This document shows positions 1 to 10,450 of a stretch of DNA of 30,740 nt, piece by piece. The stretch is taken from NCBI GenBank assembly GCA_029298735.1, contig JANSLP010000368.1, positions 1 through 30,740 on the forward strand, read 5' to 3'. Origin of the DNA: Ophiostoma sp. CBS 140.51 (lineage: Eukaryota; Ascomycota; Sordariomycetes; Ophiostomatales; Ophiostomataceae). Position 1 is the stretch's first letter; the number at the start of each line of letters is the position of its first letter. The notes beneath the pieces were generated by a model that was given only the letters and a program-made list of their open reading frames with translations, ran no database searches and was not told the origin of the DNA. Position numbers and translations under genes: made by a program.

Positions 1-387
1 CGTACACAATCGTAGACGCTAACGCACGAAGCAAAAAACCGAATACCGACAAGAATAAAACCGAATTGATATCTTCTCATAATAAATCCAGAAAAAAAAA
101 TAGACTAACAACCATTCTACTTCACTACACAGTAGTTAACTCGAAAGAAATCCTCCCAATCCTCGTGTCTTGTCACAGGACAATCAGTTATCAGAGCTAG
201 ATATGTCTTGAAATCGTATTGTATTTTTTTTATGCAGTCTGGTTACCCTATGCTTGGTCCCTATAGTATTCCCACGTAATGCCTATGTATGCTATTCTCT
301 CTTTTCAAAAAAAAAAAGTTTTGTTTATTTTCCTGTCCCATTTCGCCGGATAATCCAAAGCACGATACACCGTCTTCACTGTCTCTT
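1..387. other. 3' flank of the ornithine aminotransferase gene
   Basis: This AT-rich stretch lies downstream of the stop codon of the minus-strand aminotransferase gene, so its right part should hold that gene's 3' UTR and polyadenylation signals. A run of A residues lies at about 307-317. I see no coding ORF, tRNA or repeat of note in it. Confidence 0.6.
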
Positions 388-1782
388 TTAGTGGCTCTCT
401 ACTTTGGCGACGGTCGGCAGCTCCTTGAGAGCCTCGCCGATGACGGTTAGCGCCTTCTGCATCTCCTCGTCGGTGATGACCAGGGGCGGCGCGAAGCGGA
501 TAATGTTGCCGTGCGTCGGCTTGGCTAGGACACCCTTCTCCTTGAGCAGCAGGCACAGGTCCCATGCGGAGCGGCCGTTGGCCTTGCTCTCGTCAATGAC
601 GACAGCGTTCAGCAGGCCCTTGCCGCGGATGGTCTGGACGACAGGCGAGTTGAAGGCGGCGACGCCGTCGCGGAAAACCTTGCCGAGCTTTTCGGCCTGG
701 GCGACCATGTCGTGCTCCTCGACGAGCTCGAGAGCGCGGATCGACACGGCGCAGCCGAGCGGGTTGCCGCCGTAGGTAGAGCCGTGGGTGCCCGGCTCGA
801 CGACCAGCATGATGTCGCTGGAGGCGAGGACAGCGCTGACGGGGTACATGCCGCCCGAGATGGCCTTGCCGAGGGTGACCATGTCCGGCTTGATCTCGGA
901 CCACTGGCTGCACAGCATGCGGCCTGTCCGCGCAATACCAGTCTGAATCTCGTCGCAAATCAGGAGAACGTTATGCTTCTTGCAGAGCTCCTGCACGCGC
1001 GGCAGGTAGTCGTCGTCGGGGACGACCACACCTGCCTCGCCCTGGATTGGCTCAACGATAAAGGCGGCGGTGTCCTTGCCGTGGGCCTCGAAGCAGGCCT
1101 CGACGTCCTCGACGTTGTTGTAGCGGATGGGCTTGCCAGTGGAGGGGACGATGGCGCTGACGTTGGGCACGTAGGGTCCGTAGTTGTCGCGGGACTCGGG
1201 GTCAGTCGAGAGGGAGATGGCGGTCATCTAAAAAGTTAGCGGGGTGTCCAATGCTCTCTCTGAATTGTTTGGGGGACTGTGACCTACCGTCCGGCCGTGG
1301 AAGTTGTCGGCGGCACCAAAGACCAGGGCCTTGCCCTGCTCGACCTTCTTGACGCGGTATGCCCACTTGCGCGCAATCTTGACGGCGGTCTCGACGGCCT
1401 CGGCGCCCGTGTTCATGGGCAGCACCATGTCGTAGCCAAACGTCGCCCGGATCTTCTCGGCCCACACGGGGAAGACATCGTTGTGGAAGGCACGCGAGCT
1501 CAGGGTCAGGCGGCTGGCTTGCTCAGTCAGAGCCTTGACGAGCTCCGGGTGGCAGTGACCCTGGTTGACGGCGCTGTAGGCCGAGAGGAAGTCGAGGTAG
1601 TGCTTGCCCTCAGGGTCCCAGACGTTGACGCCCTGGGCCTTGGCAAAGACGACAGGGATGGGGTGGTAGTTGTGGGCAGCGCACTTCTCCTCGGTAGCAA
1701 TGGCCTGTTTGGTCGAGGAAGAGTGGAAGCGGCTGTTGGTGGCCGAGCCGGAAGAGGCCGTGTTGTCTGCGTGGGGGGCCAT
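388..1782 (-). CDS. CAR2: ornithine aminotransferase (ornithine--oxo-acid transaminase)
   Basis: A PLP enzyme that moves the delta-amino group of L-ornithine to 2-oxoglutarate, giving glutamate-5-semialdehyde and glutamate in arginine catabolism. The fungal enzyme is normally cytosolic, and no targeting peptide is visible here. There are two exons, 1288-1782 and 388-1227. The 60-nt intron (1228-1287, minus strand GTAGGT...TTTTAG) joins NFHGRT to MTAISLSTDPESRDNYGPY, which restores the family motif. The product is 444 aa, a normal length. Visible class-III aminotransferase features are NTGAEAVE (about 124-131), VEPIQGEAG (about 223-231), ICDEIQTG with the PLP-pyridine Asp at about 257, and GKAISGG with the Schiff-base Lys at about 286. 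The start is the first in-frame ATG (1782). The second exon happens to begin with an in-frame ATG. Divergent from GPI10. Confidence 0.97.
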
Positions 1783-2060
1783 TGTGGAAGTATAGAGAAG
1801 GTAGAGGAGCTCGTTGGTGGCGAGAAATTGAAGCTTTTAGAAAAGGGGAAAGAGAAAGGAGAAAGGGGGCAAGGGGCAAGTGTGAAGCTGTTATCGTAGA
1901 GTGGTTGATTGACAGATTGACTGCGGGGTATACGATGACGTTGATGATGTGCAGACAATTGGCAAACTGGGGTATCTTGATTCCAAAAACTGGAGGAAAA
2001 GGAGAGGAAGAGAAAAAAGGGAGATGCAACAAGTACAACGGTGAAGGGGGATGTCGATAG

Positions 2061-2069
2061 TATAAATAG
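2061..2069 (+). promoter_or_regulatory. TATA box (TATAAATAG), plus strand
   Basis: A textbook TATA box lies about 100 nt before an ATG in good context (CGAAAATGG at 2164). It is more than 1.2 kb upstream of the GPI10 start, so it probably serves another plus-strand transcript. The assignment rests on sequence only. Confidence 0.4.
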
Positions 2070-2163
2070 GGAAGTTGGACGAGGAGAGACAAGGAGGCAA
2101 GAGCGACTGAACCAACAGAGCCGAACGGACACAAAGCCACGAGACAAGGCAGGAACCACGAAA

Positions 2164-2343
2164 ATGGGTAAGTTGCTCGCTCGTTGGTGGCTGTTGACAC
2201 ACAGAAACACCGCGACCACGGAGGCTATCTGTAGACTAGTCGCACCATTCTCCGCAGCCAAACTTTATCTAAACCCCTAAGTGCAGGTGCATCCGGGCTG
2301 GATGGAGACGGCCGCGCTCACCGACGAATGGCAATGCAGGTAA
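2164..2343 (+). CDS. possible tiny spliced ORF of unknown function
   Basis: I do not recognise this. Seen: the TATA box at 2061, then ATGG followed at once by a consensus donor GTAAGT (2168). About 114 nt later come two possible acceptors, CCCTAAG (ending 2281) and GTGCAG (ending 2286). With the first acceptor the spliced frame is 21 codons containing VHPGWMETAALTDEWQC and stops at 2341-2343. With the second the frame differs and runs to a possible donor GTAAGA at about 2340. A four-base first exon ending in ATGG is a common arrangement in fungal genes, which is why I list it. It could equally be a non-coding transcript or chance. Confidence 0.25.
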
Positions 2344-3346
2344 GAGTAAAAATGACAATAATAAATGCAGAAAAAGAGTGATATGCAGAGCAAGGGTCGT
2401 TGTTCCGGCGCAAAAGGACCCAGACCCCAATTCATCATTCGTGCCTTCCCTGCTTCACACACACACTCTTCGCAATTGGCAGGCGTGCCTTGCATTCCAT
2501 CGTTCCTTCCCTCCCCACGATTGGGGATACGTCACTTACACTTGCACTTTGGGCGCGCCAATGCCGAAGGAAAGCGGCCGGTGGGCGGAGGAGACGCTAC
2601 AGAAGGACACGTGAAATGGCCTGGTCACAAGGCTAGTTGCTCGAATTCGAAGGCTGCGCAGTGCAAATATGGGTGTGCATGCTATCTGATAGCGCTCACT
2701 CGTCGTTTTTCAGTAGTTTTCAGTCGAATTTTCTGCCATGGTCGCTATTCCAAACGGTTATCGGCGTAGCATTTTTCTTTCATTTTTTTCTTCTTTCGCA
2801 TAAATGTTCCTATGCCGCGCCTGCCTTCCCGTATGCCGTCGCACCCGCCGCCGGAGGGCAGGTGCGACCGAGTTCAATGCCCCGCCATGGTGCCGACAAC
2901 GGACAACCCACCGATAAGTGTTGGCCCCATGGATGACTAACCAGACCAGACTATGCACGGTGCAGAATACAGTGTATTATATCAAATCACTGTAATTAAC
3001 ACGGCCTTTGAGCTAGCGCCCAGGGGCCACTTGTAAGCTTCATACGGACCTATCGATTGTCCCACGTTTTGAAGCTTCACCAACAGTGGAGATTCTCAAA
3101 GGCGACCAGCTGTCAACGACGACAATTCTAGCTCTTTTGGCCTGCTGTTGACGATTTTTTTCTCAGCTCGTGTCAAAAAGCGTCCGCATACAAAAGACAT
3201 GGAGTAGCCCGTCTGTCGCGTGTCTTCTTGGCTTTTTCTTGGAAGCTATTTTTCTGATCTCCCTTTTCCCCTTTTTCGTCTCATTTCGACACGCACGCGA
3301 GCACGACAACACGCATACGACACGTGGAAGACAGTACAACAACACG

Positions 3347-5524
3347 ATGGCACCTCCTTCTTCACCACCCGCCGCCCGTGCGGCCAGCGGGGACTCGGCA
3401 CGTCCCGCTGCCAAGCCCTCGACTGTGCATGTTCCATCCAAAGAACAGCTTGAGGCCAACTACCGCATTGCCGCTGCCGCGTCCGCCGGCACGCTGCACT
3501 ACGAAGTCGCCGACGCGCAGTCTATGGACATACTGTGGGCACTAGTTGCGTTGCGCTGGGCATTCTCGTTTGTGGTGCGCACGTTCTTCCAGCCGGACGA
3601 GTACTTCCAGGCTTTGGAGCCGGCATGGCAGCTTGCCCACGGCCCGGCGAGCGGCGCGTGGATTACGTGGGAGTGGAAGCACCAGCTGCGTTCGTCACTG
3701 CATCCTGTACTCTTTGCGGGCGTCTATGCGGCCATTGAGCGCGTGCTCGACGTGATGTACCTCGTGGGACCTTTGAGAGCCTACATTTTGGTGGCTGCAC
3801 CCGGTCTCGTCCAGGCGACGTTTACTGCCATCACCGACTATTATGTGTGGCGATTGGCCAGCCAGATCTACGGCCGCGGCCACAATGCCGCGTGGGCTGC
3901 GTTCTGGCTCGCCGTGGCCAGCCCATGGCAGTTCTTCTGCGGTGCGCGCACGTTCTCCAACGGCCTCGAGACGACGCTGACGAGTGCCGCTCTGTCCTTT
4001 TGGCCGTGGCAGCTGCTGGCCGGCGGCGTGAGCGACAAGTCGGCGAGCACTCTATTTGCCAATGGTGGTATCAACCGTCTTCGCCTCTCACTCGTCCTGG
4101 CTGCCACGGCCGTTGTGTTCCGTCCTACCAACATTCTGATTTGGCTGGCTCTGATTACCATTACCGTGACCCGCCTGACGTTGGACGGCGGCTCTTCCTC
4201 TTTGGGCGCCGGTGTGGTCGGTCGTCTAATAGTCGAGGCACTGGGCTGCGGCAACGTCGTGTTGGGTGTGTCAGCCCTGTCTGACCGTCTCTTCTACGGC
4301 GCCTGGACGTTCCCGGCTTACACGTTCCTCGACATCAATCTAACACAGGATGTGGCCGTCTTTTACGGCAGCAACCCGTGGCACTACTACCTGTCGCAGG
4401 GTGTTCCGTTGTTGACGACGACTGCACTTCCGTTTGCGCTTTATGGCATCTACTCGGCGCTCACTGCATCTCCTGCCTTGAAATCGACTCCGGCGAAGGT
4501 CGTCAAGGCCGCTGACGGCACGACCGTCGACCCCGTCCGTCGGGCCAATGCGTGCAAAGCACTCGCGTTTACCGTTGTGGCCACCATCTCGTCGCTCTCG
4601 GTCATTGCCCATAAGGAGGTGCGCTTCATCTACCCGCTGCTGCCCATTCTGCTGGTTCTCGCTGCACCGCACGTCGCCGCCTTTTACACCAGAATCGTTA
4701 CGACAACACCCAAGGCCGCTGCTGAGTCTACCCGTACTACGACCCTCAGCCATAAGCGTGTGTTGTACGCGGCACTGGCTGTTAACATTCTTCTGAGCGG
4801 CTTCCTTTCGCTCTTCCACCAGCCTGCACCTCTGTCGGTCCTTACTTTCCTCCGCAAAGAGTACGAGCGCATCCACCACGACTGGCTCGAGATTTCGGCC
4901 AGCGAGCTGCCGTCGTACGACGTCTACCCGGACTCGTTCTTTTCGGCGGCAGCCAAAGAAGTGTCGACTACCTCCGAGGGCGACGGCGACGAATTGTTTG
5001 CCCTCTTCTTGATGCCGTGCCACTCTACACCATGGCGGTCGCACTTGGTCTACCCCGGTTTGCGCGCCCGTGCCCTGACGTGCGAGCCTCCTCTGGACAC
5101 ACCACCGAAGTCGGTCGAGCGCGCCGCCTACCTCGACGAGGCGGACCGCTTCTATGCGCCCATGAAGGTGGAGGGCAACTCTCTGGCGGAGCAGAGCACG
5201 TTTTTGTCGACGGAGCTGTGGCCTCTCGTAGAAGGAAAGCACCGCGGCGAGGTCCCCCGCTACATTGTGGGTTTCGAGGGTCTTGGCTTGGAGGCGATGC
5301 TGAACCATTTCTTTGCCGACGAGGACCCCGTGACGGGCGGTGCCAGCTTGGGCGTGAAGACGCCGCTGCAGCGGGCATGGGTCGGGTGGAACGGCTTCTT
5401 CAACGAGGACAGCCGGCGGTCGGGCAATCTCATTGTGTGGGACACGGGCGTGTTTAGCAATGCGAGCCACCCGGACGCGGAGCGGACGTACGACGAGATG
5501 TTCCGGCCGATGAAGTTGATGTAG
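3347..5524 (+). CDS. GPI10: GPI mannosyltransferase 3 (PIG-B/GPI10 type, GT22)
   Basis: An ER multi-pass enzyme of family GT22 that adds the third, alpha-1,2-linked mannose to the GPI-anchor precursor from dolichol-phosphate-mannose. The product is 725 aa, intronless. The GT22 lumenal motif FFQPDEYFQALEPAW is at about 80-94 with the acidic DE pair at 84-85. It is followed by TWEWKHQLRSSLHP (about 107-120), the TWEW version that points to PIG-B rather than ALG9, ALG12 or SMP3. NPWHYYLSQG and HKEVRFIYPLLP (about 422-433) are also family hallmarks. Many hydrophobic helices lie between about 60 and 510, followed by a long soluble C-terminal part. The start is ATG 3347. The open frame extends upstream to 3170, but only from a GTG, and that stretch reads as UTR. 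Convergent with the MFS gene. Confidence 0.93.
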   Translation: MAPPSSPPAARAASGDSARPAAKPSTVHVPSKEQLEANYRIAAAASAGTLHYEVADAQSMDILWALVALRWAFSFVVRTFFQPDEYFQALEPAWQLAHGPASGAWITWEWKHQLRSSLHPVLFAGVYAAIERVLDVMYLVGPLRAYILVAAPGLVQATFTAITDYYVWRLASQIYGRGHNAAWAAFWLAVASPWQFFCGARTFSNGLETTLTSAALSFWPWQLLAGGVSDKSASTLFANGGINRLRLSLVLAATAVVFRPTNILIWLALITITVTRLTLDGGSSSLGAGVVGRLIVEALGCGNVVLGVSALSDRLFYGAWTFPAYTFLDINLTQDVAVFYGSNPWHYYLSQGVPLLTTTALPFALYGIYSALTASPALKSTPAKVVKAADGTTVDPVRRANACKALAFTVVATISSLSVIAHKEVRFIYPLLPILLVLAAPHVAAFYTRIVTTTPKAAAESTRTTTLSHKRVLYAALAVNILLSGFLSLFHQPAPLSVLTFLRKEYERIHHDWLEISASELPSYDVYPDSFFSAAAKEVSTTSEGDGDELFALFLMPCHSTPWRSHLVYPGLRARALTCEPPLDTPPKSVERAAYLDEADRFYAPMKVEGNSLAEQSTFLSTELWPLVEGKHRGEVPRYIVGFEGLGLEAMLNHFFADEDPVTGGASLGVKTPLQRAWVGWNGFFNEDSRRSGNLIVWDTGVFSNASHPDAERTYDEMFRPMKLM

Positions 5525-5859
5525 GGGATTAAAAGGCGAAAGATTTAATCCACCAGTGTAAGATACGAGACCAGCATATAGCATACATCTGTTAATATAC
5601 CAGATTCACTGATTGTATATTGTAGCACACAGCATGTGAAACGAGTTCTTTTTGTTTGTTCATTAATTCAATTCTACCCCCAATCTTTCAACTCTAATAC
5701 TAGGCGGCCAAACCGCCGTCTATTTCTCTTTTCACTCCACCTTGAGGGGTATCTCCTCAAAAGGGTATCATAGTTTTTTGTTTTCTTTCGTCAACGTCAT
5801 GACTAACCAAAAATATCCATACAAAAATAAACATTTTTCATCTACAATCTACCACCACA
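5525..5859. other. convergent 3' intergenic region
   Basis: AT-rich spacer between the stop codons of GPI10 (plus) and the MFS transporter (minus). It must hold both 3' ends. I see no ORF or RNA gene here. Confidence 0.6.
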
Positions 5860-7493
5860 TTACAGCATGTAGCGGAAGTCGGGGTTCAGGTCGCCGAGCT
5901 CCGTCTTCTCGTACTCGGTCATGCCAACATCGCGCACAGCCTTCTCGCGGCGGCGGTTCTCCATCACCAGCGCGGCAAAGTACAGGCAGCATGAAATGGC
6001 GCTGACCAGGACGAAGCCAATGCAGATGGCATAGCCCTTGGTGAACTTGGGCGCATCAGTGGCGATAAAGCAGTAGGTGGCAATGATGCCGCCAATGTTG
6101 CCGAAACCAATCTGCCAAGCGACACCAATGGCCCGACGGTGGTGACCTGCCAGGTTCATGCTGAACCAGCATACTATGACGGGCATGGCCGAGTAGGTAC
6201 CGGCACAGATGAGGAACAGGGCGGCGTACTCGGCGTGCAGGTTGTCGTGGATGGCGAGCAGCATGGAGAAACCGACAATGGGCAGGCAGATGGGGCCGAT
6301 GGTGAACAGGAAGCGGTGGCGGGTCTTGTCGGAAAAGTAGGCGACAACCATGGAAAAGCCGAAAGCTGTGGCCCACGGAGGGACGGAGTGCAGCTGGGTC
6401 TGAATGGTGCCGTACTTGTAGGTGGCGATAATGGTCGGGGAAAAGAAGGCGTAGCTGTAGGCGGGGACGATCAGGCCAAAGTACATGAAGCCACCCAGAA
6501 TGATCTTGTAATCGCGCAGCACGGTGAAGATGTCGCGGAAGGTGATCTTGCGCTCGGCAGCGTTGTTGCCCTGATCGGCGCGGAGACGAGCCTTAATGTA
6601 CTCGCGCTCGTCCTCACGGAGCCACTTGGCCTGCTCGGGGAAAGACGGGAACGTGAACAAAAAGATGAAGCAGATGACGAACGAAACGCTACCCTCGAGA
6701 ATGAAGATCCAGCGCCAGCCTCTGTAGCCACGAACGTGGTCCATCTTGCCAATGGCCGAAGCCAGGAGACCACCGAAGGCACCAGCCAGCGAGGTGGACG
6801 AGAAGAAGAAGGAGTAGCGGCGCTGGGCGTCCTCACGACGGTACCACATACCCAGGAGGTAGAAGCAGCCGGGGAACATGCCGCACTCAAAGAGACCGAG
6901 GAAGAAGCGTGTGGCCAGCAGGCCGCCGTAGTTCTGGACGAGGCCCTGGAAGACGGTAACGGCAGCAAAACCCATACCACAGCAGCTCAGCCAGACGCGC
7001 GGTGAGAAGCGCTTCAACAGAATGTTGGAGGCTAGCTCGAAGACGACGTAGGGCACGAAGAAGATGGTCAGGGCGGTATTGTATTGGACACCCGTCAACT
7101 TGAGGTCATCGGCCAGGTAAAAGACCTTAGCGTTGGCGATGTTGATACGATCGAGGAAAGCGACCAAGTACAGCAGGGCGAGGAAGGGCACGACGCGCAA
7201 GTCGATGCGGCGCATCAACTTGGCGTGGGTAGTGTGCGGCGGGACGGGGACGTTGAGCTCGTCGACAGTGCGGCCGGCTCCATCGGGGCTGGCATCACGG
7301 ATGCCGCCCTCGATGGCACCAATGCTGTCGTTGCCGTGCAGGACGGCGTTGTTGTCGTAGGTGGTGGCAGTTGCGCCCTCTTTGTAGCCATAGCCGTTGT
7401 CTTCCGGCGTAGCCGGGGGAGCTATGAATGTTAGATGATGTTGACGGCGAGGAAGAGAGGCTGAAGAGACTTACACTTCTTGAAGAAACCCAT
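5860..7493 (-). CDS. MFS anion:cation symporter, Dal5/Tna1-like transporter
   Basis: A plasma-membrane proton symporter of the fungal anion:cation symporter (allantoate/nicotinate permease) group; the substrate cannot be read from sequence. Exon 1 is only 19 nt (7475-7493, MGFFKK), then a 53-nt intron (7422-7474, GTAAGT...TCATAG), then exon 2 (5860-7421). The product is 526 aa. After a soluble N-terminus of about 75 residues comes RRIDLRVVPFLALLYLVAFLDR in TM1, typical of this group. ATRFFLGLFECGMFPGCFYL follows, then GYRGWRWIFILEG at the TM6 region. A charged central loop (about 280-305) separates the two six-helix halves. The tiny first exon was inferred because the frame stays open upstream of 7218 until a clean acceptor at 7422, and joins it in phase. 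Upstream sequence on the minus strand is CT-rich. Confidence 0.92.
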
Positions 7494-9160
7494 ATTGACT
7501 TCTCCAAAAGTGACGTTGCTAGTTGCAGATGTGCAGGAACGCCGAGGAAGGATTGGCTAAGAAGGATGGAAGGAAAGGATGGAAGGAGAAAAGAAGAAAA
7601 AGAAGTGGGAGGACGAGAGGAATAAAAGAAAAATAAGAGATGAGCATAGAGCACAAGAGCACAAGAGCACAGAGCTACCCAGTGATCGACGTTACTCCAA
7701 AAAACCCAAAAAGACGGCTTGTGAAGCGAACGGGGGATGGCGTTGCAATATATGGAGTTAATTAAGGTGTTTCCGTCGCACAGGAGAATTAATAACCCAA
7801 GTGCCTCAGTGTCCACCCACACACGATGCGTGTGTGTTCCCTGGTTGCCGGTGGGGAGGGGGGTGTGGAGGATAGATGGATGTTGTCTGAGGTGAAAAGA
7901 GGAGAAGAAGAAAAAGAAGAAGAGATCTGGAGAAAATCGTTAGACACAGAAGCAATATGTAAGCAGGAAGGTACGGAGCGACGACGAGGAGAGGAAAGCG
8001 TGCGACATAAACAAGGCAGTGGCCGAGGAAGGAAGCCGCAAGTGAAGCCACGAGACTGCCTTTGATGGCCAAAAAAGGGAAAGGTGAAGAAGGAAAGAAC
8101 GATCAATGTGGATGTGTGGATGGCAAGGAGGGAAAGAAGGAGGAGGAAGGAGATGGCAAGGGGAGGCAAAAGACGGTCGCCGGTTAGGAGGAATGCGGAG
8201 GTGCGCGATGTGGAGAGCAGGAGGCGGAGAGGTGCGGGCGAGAAAGGAAGGAGGCAAGAGTCTGGTGAGGGCAAGCACGGATGGCGAGGTTCAAAGTACA
8301 AAGTATCAAAATAGGGAAGGGACGATGAGCGGCCCAAAGAGGAAAGGGAACTAAAAAAATAGCCCAGAGCCAGAAAATAATAATAATAATGCAACTCAAC
8401 AAAAGCTGCAGCTCGTTGATGCAGGATAGCAAACATGACAATCGTGAAGCGGTGATGACAGCGGAAGCAGAAATGCCTTTGCGGAACGGACGGCGACCAA
8501 GGTGCCAGGGGTGTGTGCTGTTGGGTAGGGACTTTACTTGGAAAAAGGAGCCAAAACGTACGAGATATCGTTGGTGAATGCCCAGTGTCAACTGTGTTTG
8601 GGCTAGTCGTGGTAGTCGTTGCCCTGTGGCCTAACGGCGAGCGCGTACTTTCCAGAGAGAGAAAGAGGTCGTGTCGATCGGAGGTTGGCGAGGAGGGAAA
8701 GTGCGAAGAGAAGGCGCACAGAGATGCCGAGGAAGCGAGTATGGGGGAGGGGGAGGAGGAGGTTAAAAAGAAGAGGAGGGAAGGAGCTGTTGGTAATGGA
8801 TTGAGATTTGTGGAAGGAGCCAAGAGGCGACAAGAGTTTTAAAGGAAAGGGCAAGAATAAAAAAGGGGGACGGGGAAGGAGATGAAAGAAGAAATAGAGA
8901 AACAGAAAAACACAAAAACGAGAATAGGGAAAGAGCGAGGTGCGAACGAGGAGCCGCCTCCCAGACTAATTTGATGGCCACGAGTTCCTCTGAAATGCCG
9001 ATCACCAAAACAAGCGCCTCGCAGGTTAAGGCCAGAAAGAGCTGGGAGATGCAGTCAGATATAAAAATGGAACAGCCGTGCAGAGAGAGCGACAGAAAGA
9101 CAAGGTCCTGTTTGTTCACGATAGTCTCGTCATAATACGTCGTATTTTTATTTCTACTAA
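7494..9160 (-). other. upstream region of the MFS gene, CT-rich on the minus strand
   Basis: No convincing gene. The plus strand is strikingly purine-rich (long GGAAGGAGAAG-type runs, clearest at 7540-7660 and 7850-8900), so the minus strand reads as a long CT-rich leader or promoter of the transporter gene. A 344-codon minus-strand frame (7789-8823) is a by-product of this bias, rich in Ser, Pro and Leu. A short AGCACAAG-type repeat lies at about 7650-7670 and a TAA/AAT trinucleotide run at about 8376-8390. Confidence 0.45.
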
Positions 9161-10450
9161 GCATATCTGACAGTCGATCGACGTCTTTTTTGCTGACTTA
9201 AATCTGGCATCCAAACGACTCCAATTCCTGTGCTGCTCTCCAAAAGTGCACCTCGGGCTCGGTATTTTGGTATTTTGCTTGTTTATGAGTCAATATCTCT
9301 CTTCATAAACGTCAAAGCGAGATCGGGGCAGCCTGCGGAGCCTCTTGATAGCTTTTGTGTTGCCATCGTCTGTTATTTCTTGTTTTCCTCTTATTTCCAT
9401 GCCCGCAATTGGGGCAATTGCCCAAATACATCTCTTTTGCTCCGGGCCGCACGCAGTAGTTCGTTCCTGCCCTCCGTTGGCCGCCTGGCACTTTCCCTTT
9501 TTCTACTAAACAACCGTCGTCCCATCATCCGCTGGCCCTCGTTCGCTCCTGCCCATTGCTCTTTTGCTGCCCTTCTCACATGTCGCCACCCCTGCTCCAA
9601 CTACTATCAATACTGAGTACATCTTACCTTCCCCACACGGCACGCAGGTCACGTATCTGGAAAGGAAACGGGGCCAAGAAAAGGCAGCCTGCCGACCGTG
9701 GGCTGGACTTGCCTTCTTGTCTTGGTTTTGCCCACCCTTGCCCAATATGTATATCCACTGTTTATCCACAATTGCGGAGTCGTGCAGCTTCGGGAGACTA
9801 GCCCGGCCTGAAAAGTCACACTGAGGAAAAAAACTCGAAATGCGACAAAACAGCCACCATCGGAGCGCATCGTCGAACTGGACCAACTGGTTGTTCTGGC
9901 GCCTGGGCAAATGCGACGGACTGAGCCCCAAGGGCGAGGGCGAAGGCGACGGTGGCTAAGAGAAAAACAGCTAAGCGTAGGAGCCAAAAGCGCCGAGAAA
10001 AAAGACAAAAAGAAACTCAAAAGAAAGACTCATCGTCGTGCTGGCACTTTTTTCCCCTTTCGAATTGTTCTTTTGCTTCCATACGTTCTTGGCTTCTTGG
10101 CTCGCCCTGGCGTCTTGGGTGTTCTCTTTCTCCTGCCTATTTCGCCTCTTGGAGGGTCAGCGCCTCCGGTGTTCGGGGCATGGAAAGGTCCTCGTCCACA
10201 CTTTTCTGATTTATTGTTTCTGATTTTTGTTTCTTTTTTCGTGTGTCCGTTCGTGTCGCGGTGTGTCTGCATGGAATGCATGTCTGTCATTCCTTCGCTG
10301 ATCATGACCAATTTTTTCCGTGTCTCCTATTGGGTTCCTGTTCCGGGTCTACAAAAACTCGGCCCCGAGTTTCCGGTCCCTGGTGACTGATTGCAGAGGA
10401 GAATTATGACCAAGATTTTTTTCGTGAAGCTTTGCTTCACTCGCAATGTC
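9161..10450 (+). other. CT-rich stretch on the plus strand, no gene identified
   Basis: Here the plus strand becomes pyrimidine-rich, the mirror of the preceding region. That is the pattern expected for the leader of a plus-strand transcript divergent from the MFS gene. The open frames present (for example 9230-9616 and 9911-10390) have no recognisable domain or coding character. A perfect 8-bp dyad, AAACTCGG-CC-CCGAGTTT, lies at 10355-10372. Confidence 0.35.

Larger units (their letters stand above)
1783..3346. other. divergent intergenic region, OAT / GPI10
   Basis: This 1.56 kb must contain the promoters of the minus-strand aminotransferase gene and the plus-strand mannosyltransferase gene. 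It holds a plus-strand TATA box at 2061, a possible tiny spliced frame (2164-2343) and one CACGTG at 2608-2613. The plus strand is purine-rich at 1783-2160, so the minus-strand leader of the aminotransferase mRNA would be pyrimidine-rich. Open frames at 1527-2261 (minus) and 2365-2769 (plus) look like chance ORFs. Confidence 0.6.

Noticed and set aside
3170..3346. 59-codon N-terminal extension of the GPI10 frame
   Set aside because: It begins at a GTG, not an ATG, and the stretch reads as T-rich leader. The first ATG (3347) gives the normal family N-terminus.
4340..5584. 414-codon open frame on the minus strand
   Set aside because: It lies antisense to the clear GPI10 coding sequence and is the usual shadow of GC-biased codons; no domain of its own.
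8452..8458. Perfect snoRNA C box (GTGATGA)
   Set aside because: No D box (CTGA) within the next 100 nt and no terminal stem.
7789..8823. 344-codon minus-strand frame rich in Ser, Pro and Leu
   Set aside because: Composition follows directly from the CT-rich strand; no domain, no conserved motif.
9911..10390. 159-codon plus-strand frame with a basic start and hydrophobic segments
   Set aside because: Low-complexity translation of AG-rich then CT-rich DNA; no recognisable family.
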